Source: Streptomyces achromogenes
Lineage (GTDB): Bacteria > Actinomycetota > Actinomycetes > Streptomycetales > Streptomycetaceae
Assembly (NCBI RefSeq): GCF_030816715.1
Contig: NZ_JAUSYH010000001.1
Location: forward strand, 3,410,001 to 3,474,000
DNA: 64,000 bases
Reading direction: 5' to 3'
Shown: piece by piece, positions 47,085-56,411 of the stretch
How positions within the stretch are numbered: position 1 is the first letter of the stretch
Layout of the letters: every line of letters starts with the position of its first letter
Made by a program: the position numbers and the translations under genes
Notes under the pieces: generated by a model
Databases searched by the model: none
Told to the model about the DNA's origin: nothing
The model's input: only the letters and a program-made list of their open reading frames with translations

Positions 47085-47103
47085 TCAGGATCTCGCCTGC
47101 AAA
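47085..47103 (+). other. Putative attR
   Basis: TCAGGATCTCGCCTGCAAA, upstream of the rhamnosidase-like gene. The first five and last twelve bases equal the tRNA copy. No tRNA is rebuilt around it. Confidence 0.5.
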
Positions 47104-47221
47104 CACCGGATTGAAACGATTCAGAATTCCGGAAGCAACAATTCCGCGCCGTCTCGACCCCCCGGGCTGCCGACGCGTTCGCCGCCCCCTCCGCTCTCCG
47201 CACAGCCCCTAGGAGCCCGCG

Positions 47222-50200
47222 ATGCACGATGTGACGCGCCGGAACATTCTGCGCTCGGCCATAGCCGTGGCCCTTGCCCCCACTCTGGGTTCCGTGATGC
47301 TGCCCGGGCTCGCGCCCGCGGCGTCCGCGGCGGTCTCCTGGACCGCGAAGTGGATCTGGGCGCCGTCCAGTTCCACGAACCAGTGGGTGGCCTTCCGCAG
47401 ATCGTTCACCCTGGGCTCCGCGCCCTCGAAGGCCGTGACCCAGATCGCGGCCGACTCCAAGTACTGGCTGTGGGTCAACGGCACACTCGTGGTCTTCGAG
47501 GGCGGACTCAAGCGCGGCCCGAACCGTACGGACACCTACTACGACGAGATCGACCTCGCCCCGTACCTGACCAGCGGCACCAACACGGTGGCCCTGCTGG
47601 TTCGGTACTTCGGCAAGCAGGGCTTCTCGCACAGCAGCAGCGGCAAGGGCGGTCTGCTGTTCCAGTCCGACATCACGACCGGTTCCACCACCACCCGGCT
47701 GGTCAGCGACACCGGCTGGAAGCACACCGTCCACCCGGGCTACTCGAACAACACCAGTGGCACCCAGGTCAACTTCCGGCTGCCGGAATCGAACGTCTAC
47801 TACGACGCCCGCAGCGCCACCGCCATGGCCGACTGGCAGTCCGCCGGCTTCGACGACAGCGCCTGGAGCGCGCCCACCGACTTCGGCGCCGCCGGCGCCG
47901 CCCCCTGGAACGGCCTCGTCCAACGGCCGATCCCGCAGTTCCGCTACTCCGGCCTGAAGTCGTACACCAACGCCGCCTCGCTCCCGGGCGTCGGCCAGGG
48001 CTCCACGGCCATCTCGGCCACCCTGCCGTCCAACATCCAGGTCACGCCGTACCTGAAGGTCGACGCTCCGGCCGGCGCGGTGATCGGCGTCCAGACCGAC
48101 CACTACGACGACGGCAAGGGCCTGGTCGGCATCGACCAGGCCACCATCTTCAACGTCCGCGCCACCTACGTCTGCACCGGCGGGGTGCAGGAGTTCGAGG
48201 CGCTGGGCTGGATGAGCGGCACCGCAGTGCGGTACACCATCCCGGCGAACGTGACGATCGTCGATCTCAAGTACCGGGAGAGCGGATACGACACCGACTT
48301 CGCCGGGTCGTTCACCAGCAGCGACGCCCTCTTCGACACCGTGTGGACCAAGGCCGCCCGCACCATGTACGTCAACATGCGCGACAACTACATGGACTGC
48401 CCCACCCGCGAACGCGCCCAGTGGTGGGGCGACGTGGTCAACCAGCTGAAGGAAGGTTTCTACACCTTCGACACCAACTCCCACGCCCTCGGCAAGAAGG
48501 CCATCTCGCAGCTGGCCTCCTGGCAGAAGGACACCGGGGCGCTCTACTCCCCGATGCCCTCGACCATCTGGACCGCCGAACTGCCCAACCAGATGCTCGC
48601 CTCGGTGTGGTCGTTCTGGACGTTCCACCTCTACACCGGCGACACGAGCACGGTCACCGGCGCCTACCCGGCGGTGAAGAAGTACCTGGACCTGTGGGGC
48701 CTGGGCAGCGACGGCCTCGTGGCCCACCGCGCCGGTGACTGGGACTGGCAGGACTGGGGCAGCAACATCGACACCCGCGTCCTGAACAACTGCTGGTACT
48801 ACCTGGCCCTGGACACCGCCGCCAAGCTCGCCGCCCTCAGCGGCAACACCGGCGACGTCGCCGGATGGCAGGCCCAGCGCGCCAGCATCAAGGCCAACTT
48901 CGACACCCTGCTGTGGAACTCCACCAAGAACGAGTACCGCTCGCCCGGCTACAGCGGCGACACCGACGACCGGGGCAACGCCCTCGCCGTCGTCGCGGGC
49001 CTGGCCGCCCCCAGCCACTACCCGGCGATCACCAACGTGCTGCGCACCCATCTCAACGCCAGCCCCTACATGGAGTTCTACGTCCTGGAGGCGCTGTACC
49101 TGATGGGCGCGGCCACCGTCGCCGAGGAGCGGATGCGCAACCGCTTCGCCGCCCAGGTCGCCGACCCCGCCTGCCACACCCTGTGGGAGGTGTGGGTCAA
49201 GTCGCAGGGCACCGACAACCACGCCTGGAACGGCGGCCCGCTGTACGCGCTGTCCGCCTACGCCGCGGGTGTGCGCCCCACCACGGCGGGCTGGGAGACG
49301 TACGAGGTGATCCCGCAGACCGGCACCCTCACGAAGATCAACACAGTGACGCCGACCGTCGCGGGTGACATCCGCTTCGGCATCACCCGCGACGGCACCC
49401 AGGCCACGCTGACGCTCACCTCACCGGACGGCACGACCGCCCGGGTGGGCGTGCCCACCTACGGCGGCTCCCAGCCGGTCATCAAGGCGAACGGCACCAC
49501 CGTGTTCACCGGCGGCTCCTCCACGGGCAGCGTCAGCGGCCTGGCGTATGACGGCAAGGACTCCTCGTACGTCTACTTCAAGGTCCAGCCGGGCACGTGG
49601 ACGTTCACGGCCGCCGGCACCGGCCCCCTCGACAACCTGGCCCTGAACCGCCCGGTCACCAGCAACAACAGCCTGGAGAACAGCAGCTGGGGCAAGAACC
49701 GGCTCACCGACGGCAAGCTCACCAGCGTGTCGGGCGCCAGGGGCTACACCAGCAACGAGTTCACCTCCGCCGACGTCAGCGCGAACCCCGTCTGGGTGGA
49801 GATCGACCTCGGCGCCGACACCGACCTCGACGCCGTACGCCTCTTCCCCCGCACCGACACCCCCGCGGCCGGTGGCGGCAGCGCGGGCTTCCCCGTCGAC
49901 TTCACCGTCCAGACCCGCCCCGACGGCGGAAGCGCCTACACCACCGTCCGCACCGTCACCGGGCAGGCGAATCCCAACGGCGCGGTCCAGACGTACGGAT
50001 TCAAGACCACCACCGCCCGCCACGTCCGCCTCCAGGCCACCAAGCTCGGCGCCCCCGCGTCCGACGAGTCCGCCAAGTTCCGCCTTCAGCTCGCCGAACT
50101 CACCGTCCCGACCTCCGCGACGACCGTGAAGGCCAACTGCACACTGGAGAACAGCGACTGGGGCAAGACCCGCCTCCTGGACGGCACCACCACCAGCGTC

Positions 50201-50584
50201 ACCGGCGCCAAGGGCTTCACCAGCATCGACTTCGCCGCCGCCGACGTCAGCGCCACACCCGTGTGGATCGAGGTCGACCTCGGCGCCGACCGGTCCATCG
50301 GCTCCGTCACCCTCCACCCCCGCACCGACGCCAGTGGGACCGGCGGCGGCTCGGCGGGCTTCCCCGCCGATTTCACCGTGCAGACCCGCCCCGACGGATC
50401 CGGCACCTACACCACCGCCCGCACCGTCACCGGCCAGGCCAACCCGAACGGGGCCGCCCAGACCTACCCGCTCACCTCCGTCACCGGCCGCTACCTGCGT
50501 CTGACGGCGACCCGGCTCGGCACTCCGGCATCCGACGAGACCGCCAAGTTCCGCCTTCAGCTGGCGGAGATCACCGTCACCTGA
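47222..50584 (+). CDS. Secreted GH78 alpha-L-rhamnosidase-like enzyme with two F5/8C domains
   Basis: 1120 aa. Tat-type signal TRRNILRSAIAVALAP; N-terminal rhamnosidase-N-like beta-sandwich with WTAKWIWAPSS. The (alpha/alpha)6 core carries NYMDCPTRERAQWWGD and DWDWQDWG, positions fitting GH78 acid/base residues. Residues about 805-965 and 970-1120 are two homologous F5/8 type C (discoidin) carbohydrate-binding modules, each opening with an LENS-WGK-RL element and ending in FRLQLAE. ATG at 47222. Probably releases L-rhamnose from plant glycosides or polysaccharides; preceded by att-like sequence. Confidence 0.88.
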   Translation: MHDVTRRNILRSAIAVALAPTLGSVMLPGLAPAASAAVSWTAKWIWAPSSSTNQWVAFRRSFTLGSAPSKAVTQIAADSKYWLWVNGTLVVFEGGLKRGPNRTDTYYDEIDLAPYLTSGTNTVALLVRYFGKQGFSHSSSGKGGLLFQSDITTGSTTTRLVSDTGWKHTVHPGYSNNTSGTQVNFRLPESNVYYDARSATAMADWQSAGFDDSAWSAPTDFGAAGAAPWNGLVQRPIPQFRYSGLKSYTNAASLPGVGQGSTAISATLPSNIQVTPYLKVDAPAGAVIGVQTDHYDDGKGLVGIDQATIFNVRATYVCTGGVQEFEALGWMSGTAVRYTIPANVTIVDLKYRESGYDTDFAGSFTSSDALFDTVWTKAARTMYVNMRDNYMDCPTRERAQWWGDVVNQLKEGFYTFDTNSHALGKKAISQLASWQKDTGALYSPMPSTIWTAELPNQMLASVWSFWTFHLYTGDTSTVTGAYPAVKKYLDLWGLGSDGLVAHRAGDWDWQDWGSNIDTRVLNNCWYYLALDTAAKLAALSGNTGDVAGWQAQRASIKANFDTLLWNSTKNEYRSPGYSGDTDDRGNALAVVAGLAAPSHYPAITNVLRTHLNASPYMEFYVLEALYLMGAATVAEERMRNRFAAQVADPACHTLWEVWVKSQGTDNHAWNGGPLYALSAYAAGVRPTTAGWETYEVIPQTGTLTKINTVTPTVAGDIRFGITRDGTQATLTLTSPDGTTARVGVPTYGGSQPVIKANGTTVFTGGSSTGSVSGLAYDGKDSSYVYFKVQPGTWTFTAAGTGPLDNLALNRPVTSNNSLENSSWGKNRLTDGKLTSVSGARGYTSNEFTSADVSANPVWVEIDLGADTDLDAVRLFPRTDTPAAGGGSAGFPVDFTVQTRPDGGSAYTTVRTVTGQANPNGAVQTYGFKTTTARHVRLQATKLGAPASDESAKFRLQLAELTVPTSATTVKANCTLENSDWGKTRLLDGTTTSVTGAKGFTSIDFAAADVSATPVWIEVDLGADRSIGSVTLHPRTDASGTGGGSAGFPADFTVQTRPDGSGTYTTARTVTGQANPNGAAQTYPLTSVTGRYLRLTATRLGTPASDETAKFRLQLAEITVT

Positions 50585-50594
50585 CCCTCCGAGG

Positions 50595-50652
50595 CCGTGA
50601 CTGCCCGCCCGCCCCGCACGCACCCGTACGCCGGGCGGGCGGGCAGTCACGG
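50595..50652 (+). terminator. Strong terminator after the GH78 gene
   Basis: Perfect 20-bp arms CCGTGACTGCCCGCCCGCCC / GGGCGGGCGGGCAGTCACGG with an 18-nt loop. One of the strongest hairpins in the window. Confidence 0.9.
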
Positions 50653-50749
50653 CGGACGGCCGGACCTGGCCGGCGGGAGACCGCCGTCGCCCTGCCGCAC
50701 AGAGCGTGGCGTGCGGCGCGGTGCGTGGCGGGTGGTGCGTGGTGGCTCG

Positions 50750-51880
50750 TCAGGCGTCCGCGGGGTCGGCCGGAGTGGCGTCACAGGCCACCGGGGCGAC
50801 CATGTCGGCCGGGGCGACCGGGCCGGCCGGGTCGACGGCGGCCAGGGTGCGGGACATCGTGTCGGCGAGCCGGCCGTAGGCGTCGGTCAGTTCGCGTACC
50901 GCGTCCAGGGCCTGCTCGTGTCTCAGCAGCCAGAGGGTGAACGCGAGGGTGGAGATGTCGGCGTTGAGCGGACGCGGGGTGTGGTCCGGCTCGCTCCAGC
51001 TCAGCACCGCGCCCGTGGCGCCGTCCACGACGAGGCTGGTGTCCTCGGCGAGGCTCCCCAGCCGGATGAGGCGGTCGGCGTGCGCCGGAAGCCGGTTTCC
51101 CGCACCGCCGCCGACCGAGTCGTCGGTGCGGAGGTCGGCGAGGTGCTCGGCGAGGGTCCGCAGCGGCAGTTCCGTCTCCAGCGAGAACGGGACGGTCTCC
51201 TCCGGCAGGCCCGTCCCGCGCAGGAAGCGCCGGGTCGGAGCGTGCGCGAGCGCGTCGGGCAGGTCGATGTCCTCGAAGCGGACGACGCCGGCGGAGCCGA
51301 ACTCCTCGTCCAGCAACCGGACCGGCAGATCCAGGGCCAGGCCGGACGTCGTGACAGGACCTGCCACCAGGGCCAGCGGACGGATCACCGCGGCCAGCTT
51401 CCAGAACAGGGCAAAGGCGTCGCCCGGGCCTTCGGCGCCCGCCTCGAACACCGCCAGCAGCCGCCGGGAGGCCCCGGCCACCGCCTTCGGCCCGAGCCGG
51501 CCGGCGTAGCAGGCGAACTGCCCGCGCAGGGCCGCCAGTTCGTCCACGGCCGTGGCACGGCGGAGCAGCTTCTCCAGGGACGGGGCGAGCGGCGGGGCGT
51601 CCATCAGGTCGAGGCGGTCGTGGAAGAAGTACGTCGTCGAGATCTCTCCCGTCATCCCGTCGAGCAGGACCGACTCCGTCTCCCGGCGGGCGCCGGCGAC
51701 CGTGGCCGGAGCGCCGGTGCGCGGCGCGTCCATCGTCATCAGGGTGCCGTCGCCCGGCAGGCCCCGCAGACCCGGTCCGGCCGGCCGGCGGCGGGCCGGG
51801 GGGTGTGCGACGTACGTGTTCAGCTCGTCCTCGGTGAAAGTGATCGTCGTCATGGCGGTGGTGGTCCTGGTCGTGCTCAT
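50750..51880 (-). CDS. SUKH-4-family immunity-like protein
   Basis: 376 aa. The C-terminal half shows the SUKH-4 (SMI1/KNR4-like) features: LLDEEFGSAGVVRFEDIDLP, HAPTRRFLRGTGLPEE, the LIRLGSLAEDTSLVVD strand and TFALWLL-type end (TLAFTLWLLRHEQALD). The N-terminal 140 residues are longer than the family core. SUKH proteins usually neutralise polymorphic toxins, but no toxin gene is adjacent. AGGGGGA sits before ATG 51880, chosen over ATG 51853. Confidence 0.75.
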   Translation of the reverse strand: MSTTRTTTAMTTITFTEDELNTYVAHPPARRRPAGPGLRGLPGDGTLMTMDAPRTGAPATVAGARRETESVLLDGMTGEISTTYFFHDRLDLMDAPPLAPSLEKLLRRATAVDELAALRGQFACYAGRLGPKAVAGASRRLLAVFEAGAEGPGDAFALFWKLAAVIRPLALVAGPVTTSGLALDLPVRLLDEEFGSAGVVRFEDIDLPDALAHAPTRRFLRGTGLPEETVPFSLETELPLRTLAEHLADLRTDDSVGGGAGNRLPAHADRLIRLGSLAEDTSLVVDGATGAVLSWSEPDHTPRPLNADISTLAFTLWLLRHEQALDAVRELTDAYGRLADTMSRTLAAVDPAGPVAPADMVAPVACDATPADPADA

Positions 51881-52144
51881 CGGTCCCCCTGGCGAAAGTC
51901 GCGTGCGCCGTCCCACTGCTCCGCAGCCTATGCGGTGCCACTGACAACGGCTCCGACCAGCGGCGACGCCCGTCCGCGCCGGGGGTTCCGCCCGTAGCGC
52001 CGGCACCGGTCCTCAACGGAAGACGTCACGGCGACCCGATGCGTTGCCTTCCCACTCGGATCGCCCGGATCGCCCGGTGCCACCCGTGCTCACGGGGCGC
52101 GGCGCTCGTGTGCGCCGCTCGTGTTCGCCGCTCGTGTTCGCCGC

Positions 52145-52330
52145 TCAGGTGAAGTACACGCCGCCCAGCACCACGGCCAGCGCCGCCGTCACGAACAGCA
52201 GGATCCAGAGCAGCAGCTTGCCCGCGCTCGGCGGGGGTTCGTACTGCCGGGATTCGTACTGCGGGGGTTCGTACTGCGGGGGTTCGGGCCGAAGATCGCC
52301 CGGTGGGTCGACCGGCGCCGGGTCGCTCAC
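52145..52330 (-). CDS. Small single-span membrane protein ending the xanthine dehydrogenase operon
   Basis: 61 aa. Pro/Tyr-rich N-terminal half with QYEPPQYESRQYEPPP repeats, then one membrane span (LLLWILLFVTAALAVVLGGV). GTG 52330 overlaps the Mo-subunit stop by 4 nt (GTGA), so it is translationally coupled. Not a known subunit; no homologous family recalled. A membrane tether for the dehydrogenase is possible. Confidence 0.7.
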   Translation of the reverse strand: MSDPAPVDPPGDLRPEPPQYEPPQYESRQYEPPPSAGKLLLWILLFVTAALAVVLGGVYFT

Positions 52331-54636
52331 CGGTCCGTCACCACCGCGGCCTGCGGCCTTATCGGGAGGCGGTTCACGGGGCGGCCGGTCGCGGCGCGGA
52401 CGGCGGAGGCGATCGCCGCCGGCGAGGTGACGACCGGGACCGCGCTGGCGGCCTTCGCCCCGAACGGCGCGACCACGTCCCGCTCCTCGACCAGTTTGAC
52501 GATCCGGATGTCCGGGGCGTCCAAGGCCGTGGGCAGCGCGTAGCCGGTGAGGTCGGGGTGGCGGATCAGGCCGCGGGGGGTGCGCAGGTTCTCGGTGAGC
52601 GCGATGCCCACGCCCTGGGTGACGCCCGCCTCGATGCGGGCGGCGAGCTGGGCCGGGTTCAGGATCCGGCCGACGTCCTGGGCGACGGCGAGTTCCACGA
52701 CCCGCACCGAGCCGAGCTCGATGTCGACGTCCACGACCGCGCGGATCGCGCAGAACGCGAGGCCGACGAAGGCGTCGCCCTGGCCTGCCGCGTCCAGCGG
52801 CTCGGTGGGATGCGGGCGGCACTGTGCGGTCGCCCACAGTTCCTTGCCCTGCATCTCCTCCGTGACGGGCGTCGACAGGACGCCGTCGTAGGAGGTGATC
52901 CTGCCGTCGGTGATCTGCAGCAGTTCCGTGGACATGCCGAACTTGTGCGCGAGCGGCTGGAGCAACTGCGTGCGGACCATCTTCGCCGCGCGTTCCACCG
53001 CGCCGCCCGAGACCCAGGTGTGACGGCCCCGGCAGCCGGGCCCGGCGGGGGGCTGGTCGGTGTCCACGGGGGCCACGTGGACCTCGTCGACGCCCAGCGT
53101 CTCCTGGACGATCTGACGGGCCAGCGTGGTGAAGCCCTGGCCGGTCTCGACCGCCGCGCACAGCACCGTCGCGACGCCGTCCTGGACCTTCACGGTGGCG
53201 GTGGAGACCTCGTCGGCGCCCTCCGCGCCCAGCATGTGGACCATGCCCAGGCCGTAGCCGACGCCGCGGCGCACCGCGCCCGGCTCGCCCGCGCCCTCGG
53301 GGCCGCCGGGCAGCAGCCAGTCCTCTTCGGGCGCGTCCTTGGGCAGCGACGGGAGGGGGAACTCCTGGACGGCCTGGAGGAGTTCGGCGACGGGGGCGGG
53401 GCAGGTCACCGTCTGGCCGGTCGGCAGGACGTCCCCGGTCGCCATGACGTTGCGCAGCCGCAGCTCCGCGGGGTCGACGCCGAGCTTCTTCGCCAGCTTG
53501 TCCATCTGCGCCTCGTAGGCGGCGCACACCTGCATCGCGCCCTCGCCGCGCACATGGCCCGACGGCGGGTTGTTGGTGCGCACCGCCCAGCCCTCGATGA
53601 AGGCGTTCGGCACGACGTAGGGACCGCAGGCGAAGGAGACGGCGGCGGCCAGCGCCTCGGCGGAGGTGTCGGCGTAGGCGCCCGCGTCCAGCAGGATCTG
53701 CGCCTCGACCTTCACCAGCCGGCCGTCGGCGTCGGCGTGGTGGCGGTAGCGCAGCAGCGTGGGGTGGCGGTGGGCGTGGCCGAGGAAGGACTCCTCGCGG
53801 GTCGCCGTGAGCTTCACCGGGCAGCCGGTCCTGAGAGCCAGCAGGCCCAGCGGGAGCTGGAAGCCCTGGTCCTCGCGGTCGGCGGTGGCGCCGGGCACGC
53901 CGGTGACGACGATCTTCACCCGTTCGGGGTCGAGTCCGAAGCAGGCGGCGGCCGTGTCGCGGTCGGTGTGCGGGTCGGTGGAGGCGAGGTAGAGCTCCAC
54001 GCCGCCGTCGGGGCGGGGCACGGCGAGGCCGGCCTCGGCGCCGATGGGGGCGGGGTCGGCGCGCCCGATGCGGTACTGGCCCTCGACGACGACGACGCCG
54101 GCCGCGGCGGGGTCGCCGTGGTGCAGCGGGATGTGCCGGATCAGGTTGCCGTCGGGGTGCAGGGGCGCCGCCTCGAAGGCCTGCTCGGGGTCGATCACCG
54201 GGTCGAGCGTCTCGTACTCGACGATGACGGCCGCCGCGGCCATGCGCGCGGTGTCGGGGTGGTCGGCGGCGACGGCCGCGATGGGCTCGCCGTGGTGGCG
54301 GACCACGTCGGAGGCGAACACCGGCCGGTCGGCGGTGCCCCGGCCGTGCAGCGCGCGGCCCGGGACGTCCTCGTGGGTGACGACGGCCCGCACGCCGGGC
54401 ATCTCACGCGCGTGGGAGGTGTCGATGGAGACGATGCGCGCGTGCGGGTGCGGTGATCGCAGGACGGCCGCCCAGAGCAGGCCCTCGGCCCACAGGTCGG
54501 CCGCGTACGGGAAGGTGCCCTCCGTCTTGGCGCGCGCGTCGGCGGGCTGCAGGGACACGCCGAGGCCGTGCGGGACCGGCTCGGGGGCCACAGCGGCCTC
54601 CACGGGAGTCGTCGCGGTGGCTGTCTCGTTCGTCAC
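52327..54636 (-). CDS. Xanthine dehydrogenase-family molybdopterin subunit
   Basis: 769 aa. Typical Mo-hydroxylase large subunit with the order: VSLQPADARAKTEGTFPYAA, HARIVSIDTSHAREMPGVRAV, and the Mo-cofactor regions VRGEGAMQVCAAYEAQ and GCRGRHTWVSGGAVERA. Family includes xanthine, aldehyde and CO dehydrogenases; substrate specificity cannot be told. Start codon GTG 54636 overlaps the 2Fe-2S gene stop by 4 nt. Confidence 0.88.
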   Translation of the reverse strand: MTNETATATTPVEAAVAPEPVPHGLGVSLQPADARAKTEGTFPYAADLWAEGLLWAAVLRSPHPHARIVSIDTSHAREMPGVRAVVTHEDVPGRALHGRGTADRPVFASDVVRHHGEPIAAVAADHPDTARMAAAAVIVEYETLDPVIDPEQAFEAAPLHPDGNLIRHIPLHHGDPAAAGVVVVEGQYRIGRADPAPIGAEAGLAVPRPDGGVELYLASTDPHTDRDTAAACFGLDPERVKIVVTGVPGATADREDQGFQLPLGLLALRTGCPVKLTATREESFLGHAHRHPTLLRYRHHADADGRLVKVEAQILLDAGAYADTSAEALAAAVSFACGPYVVPNAFIEGWAVRTNNPPSGHVRGEGAMQVCAAYEAQMDKLAKKLGVDPAELRLRNVMATGDVLPTGQTVTCPAPVAELLQAVQEFPLPSLPKDAPEEDWLLPGGPEGAGEPGAVRRGVGYGLGMVHMLGAEGADEVSTATVKVQDGVATVLCAAVETGQGFTTLARQIVQETLGVDEVHVAPVDTDQPPAGPGCRGRHTWVSGGAVERAAKMVRTQLLQPLAHKFGMSTELLQITDGRITSYDGVLSTPVTEEMQGKELWATAQCRPHPTEPLDAAGQGDAFVGLAFCAIRAVVDVDIELGSVRVVELAVAQDVGRILNPAQLAARIEAGVTQGVGIALTENLRTPRGLIRHPDLTGYALPTALDAPDIRIVKLVEERDVVAPFGAKAASAVPVVTSPAAIASAVRAATGRPVNRLPIRPQAAVVTDR

Positions 54637-56411
54637 GCCTGACCTCCGTCCTGGCCCTGTCCGTAGGCGGGGTCATGCGGGTGGGGCTGCGCCGGGTTCT
54701 CGAACGCCGACGCGTGCACGCCGCCCGCGCCCGGGCCCGCCTGATGGGGGATACGTGCTTCGTCCCCGTCCGTCTCGGCGTCGGCGTGCGCCTGGCGTTC
54801 GGCGACGACGTCCTGGACGGCCTGCAGGACGCCCCGGTAGCCGGAGCAGCGGCACAGGTTGCCGCACAGGGCCTGGCGGGCCTCCAGTTCGGACGGCGCC
54901 GGATTGCCCTCGAGCAGGTCGTGCACGGTCATCGCCATGCCGGGCACGCAGAAGCCGCACTGCACGGCCCCGCAGGCGGCGAGGGCCCGCTGCACGTCCG
55001 AGGGCTGTCCGTCGACGGCCAGCCCCTCGACGGTGCGGATCTCACTGCCGGCGGTGGTGACGGCCGGGACCAGGCAGGAGGCGACGAGCCGTCCGTCCAC
55101 CTGGACGTTGCAGGCGCCGCATTCGCCCTGCGAGCAGCCGTCCTTGGCGCCCGCGAGGCCGAGCCGCTCGCGCAGCACGTAGAGCAGGGACTCGCCGATC
55201 CAGGCGTCGGTGACGGGGCGGTCGGAGCCGTTGACGCGCAGCACGTAACCGGCGAGGGGGTGTTCCTCGTGGAACGGCGGCGGGACGTCGCCGGCGACCT
55301 CGTCCGCCGCCGGCTCCGGGTCGGAGGCGTGCGGGTCTGGGGCGTGCGGGTCCGGGGCGTGCGGGTCCGGGGCGTGCGGGTCGGAGGCGTGGGGCTGCGG
55401 GGCGTCGCCGGCGGGGGCGTCGTCGTCCGCGGCGGCCTGCCCGGCCGGCGGCCGCGCGGGCCGGTGGACGGCTCCCGCGGGGCCGTGGGCGGCTTCGCGG
55501 GCGGACTCCGGCTCCCCGGGCGTCCCGGCGGCTCCCTCGGCCTCAGTGGCCTGGCGGGCGGTTGCGGCGGGGCCGTCGGCGGGCACCGTGTAGGCCTCGG
55601 CGGAGACCTCCGGGCCGAACGCGCCGCTCGGGTGGGAGTGCGGGGCGGCCGGCTCGGCGTCGGGGCGGACCCGGTCGTCGGCCGCGGCCGACGGGTCGTG
55701 CTCCGGCGCGAACGGGGTCCCCGTCCCGTGCGGGGGCAGTTGCGCGGGCGCGTGGCCGTACGGCTCCGGGTCCGTCGCCTGCGGGACGGGCTGACCGGCC
55801 TCGTCGGCGGGCTGCGCCCACGTCTGGTGCGCCGTGTCGGGCGGCTCCGTCGCCCAGGGTGCGGACGCGCCGCCGGGCAGGGTGGCGGGGGGCGTGCTGC
55901 CCCACTGCTCGACCAGGGACGACGCGGTGAACTCGCCCGATTCGTCGGGAAGGTCGCCGCCGGCCACGGGGATCGACCACTGGCCGGTCACGTCGTGGCC
56001 CGGGGCGGGAGCGGACGACGGTGCGCCCGGGCCCGCCGAGGCGTCCTCGAACGTCCACTGGCCGGTCGCGCCCGGGTTGTACCTGAAGCGGTCGTCGCCC
56101 ACCGTCTGCGGGGTGTCCTGCGCGACGGGCCAGTCGCCGCCGGCCGGGGCCGCCCAGGTGGCGGCGTCGTCCGCGGGGGGCGCCACCGCTATCTGCGGCG
56201 GCACGTACCCGTGGCCGGGCGCGGCGAGCGGGCTGTCGCCGCGGCCCGCGAGAAGGGCGTCGATGCCGCCTTCGGGAAGCTTCACGAAGGCGGTCGCGCC
56301 GTCGTCGTAGTCCCCGTGCGGCAACGGGTCCCAGCGGCCGGCGCCCTGCGGCGCGCCCTGGTCCCGCCCGTTCTCCTGTCCGTGTCCGGGTCCGTGCTGG
56401 TCGTCGGTCAC
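54633..56411 (-). CDS. 2Fe-2S subunit of a xanthine dehydrogenase-type enzyme with long N-terminal extension
   Basis: 592 aa, of which only the last about 190 are the conserved subunit: KDGCSQGECGACNVQVDGR (first cluster), CGAVQCGFCVPGM and LCGNLCRCSGYR (second cluster). The first about 400 residues are Pro/Ala/Asp-rich low complexity, with DPHAPDPHAPDPHAPD repeats near residue 390. Usual family length is about 160-210 aa. GTG 56411 overlaps the FAD-subunit stop by 4 nt (GTGA). Confidence 0.85.
   Translation of the reverse strand: MTDDQHGPGHGQENGRDQGAPQGAGRWDPLPHGDYDDGATAFVKLPEGGIDALLAGRGDSPLAAPGHGYVPPQIAVAPPADDAATWAAPAGGDWPVAQDTPQTVGDDRFRYNPGATGQWTFEDASAGPGAPSSAPAPGHDVTGQWSIPVAGGDLPDESGEFTASSLVEQWGSTPPATLPGGASAPWATEPPDTAHQTWAQPADEAGQPVPQATDPEPYGHAPAQLPPHGTGTPFAPEHDPSAAADDRVRPDAEPAAPHSHPSGAFGPEVSAEAYTVPADGPAATARQATEAEGAAGTPGEPESAREAAHGPAGAVHRPARPPAGQAAADDDAPAGDAPQPHASDPHAPDPHAPDPHAPDPHASDPEPAADEVAGDVPPPFHEEHPLAGYVLRVNGSDRPVTDAWIGESLLYVLRERLGLAGAKDGCSQGECGACNVQVDGRLVASCLVPAVTTAGSEIRTVEGLAVDGQPSDVQRALAACGAVQCGFCVPGMAMTVHDLLEGNPAPSELEARQALCGNLCRCSGYRGVLQAVQDVVAERQAHADAETDGDEARIPHQAGPGAGGVHASAFENPAQPHPHDPAYGQGQDGGQA

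Larger units (their letters stand above)
42933..47103 (+). mobile_element. Decayed integrative plasmid-like element in tRNA-Cys
   Basis: About 4.2 kb. Left end in the tRNA-Cys anticodon arm, right end at a 17/19 imperfect direct repeat (42933-42951 and 47085-47103; core CTCGCCTGCAAA identical). Inside are two AT-rich cargo genes, integrase pseudogene, excisionase, truncated rep end and iteron-like repeats: the right genes for an AICE/pSAM2-like element but lacking transfer genes. The integrase reads away from the replication region, as in AICEs. Confidence 0.6.
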
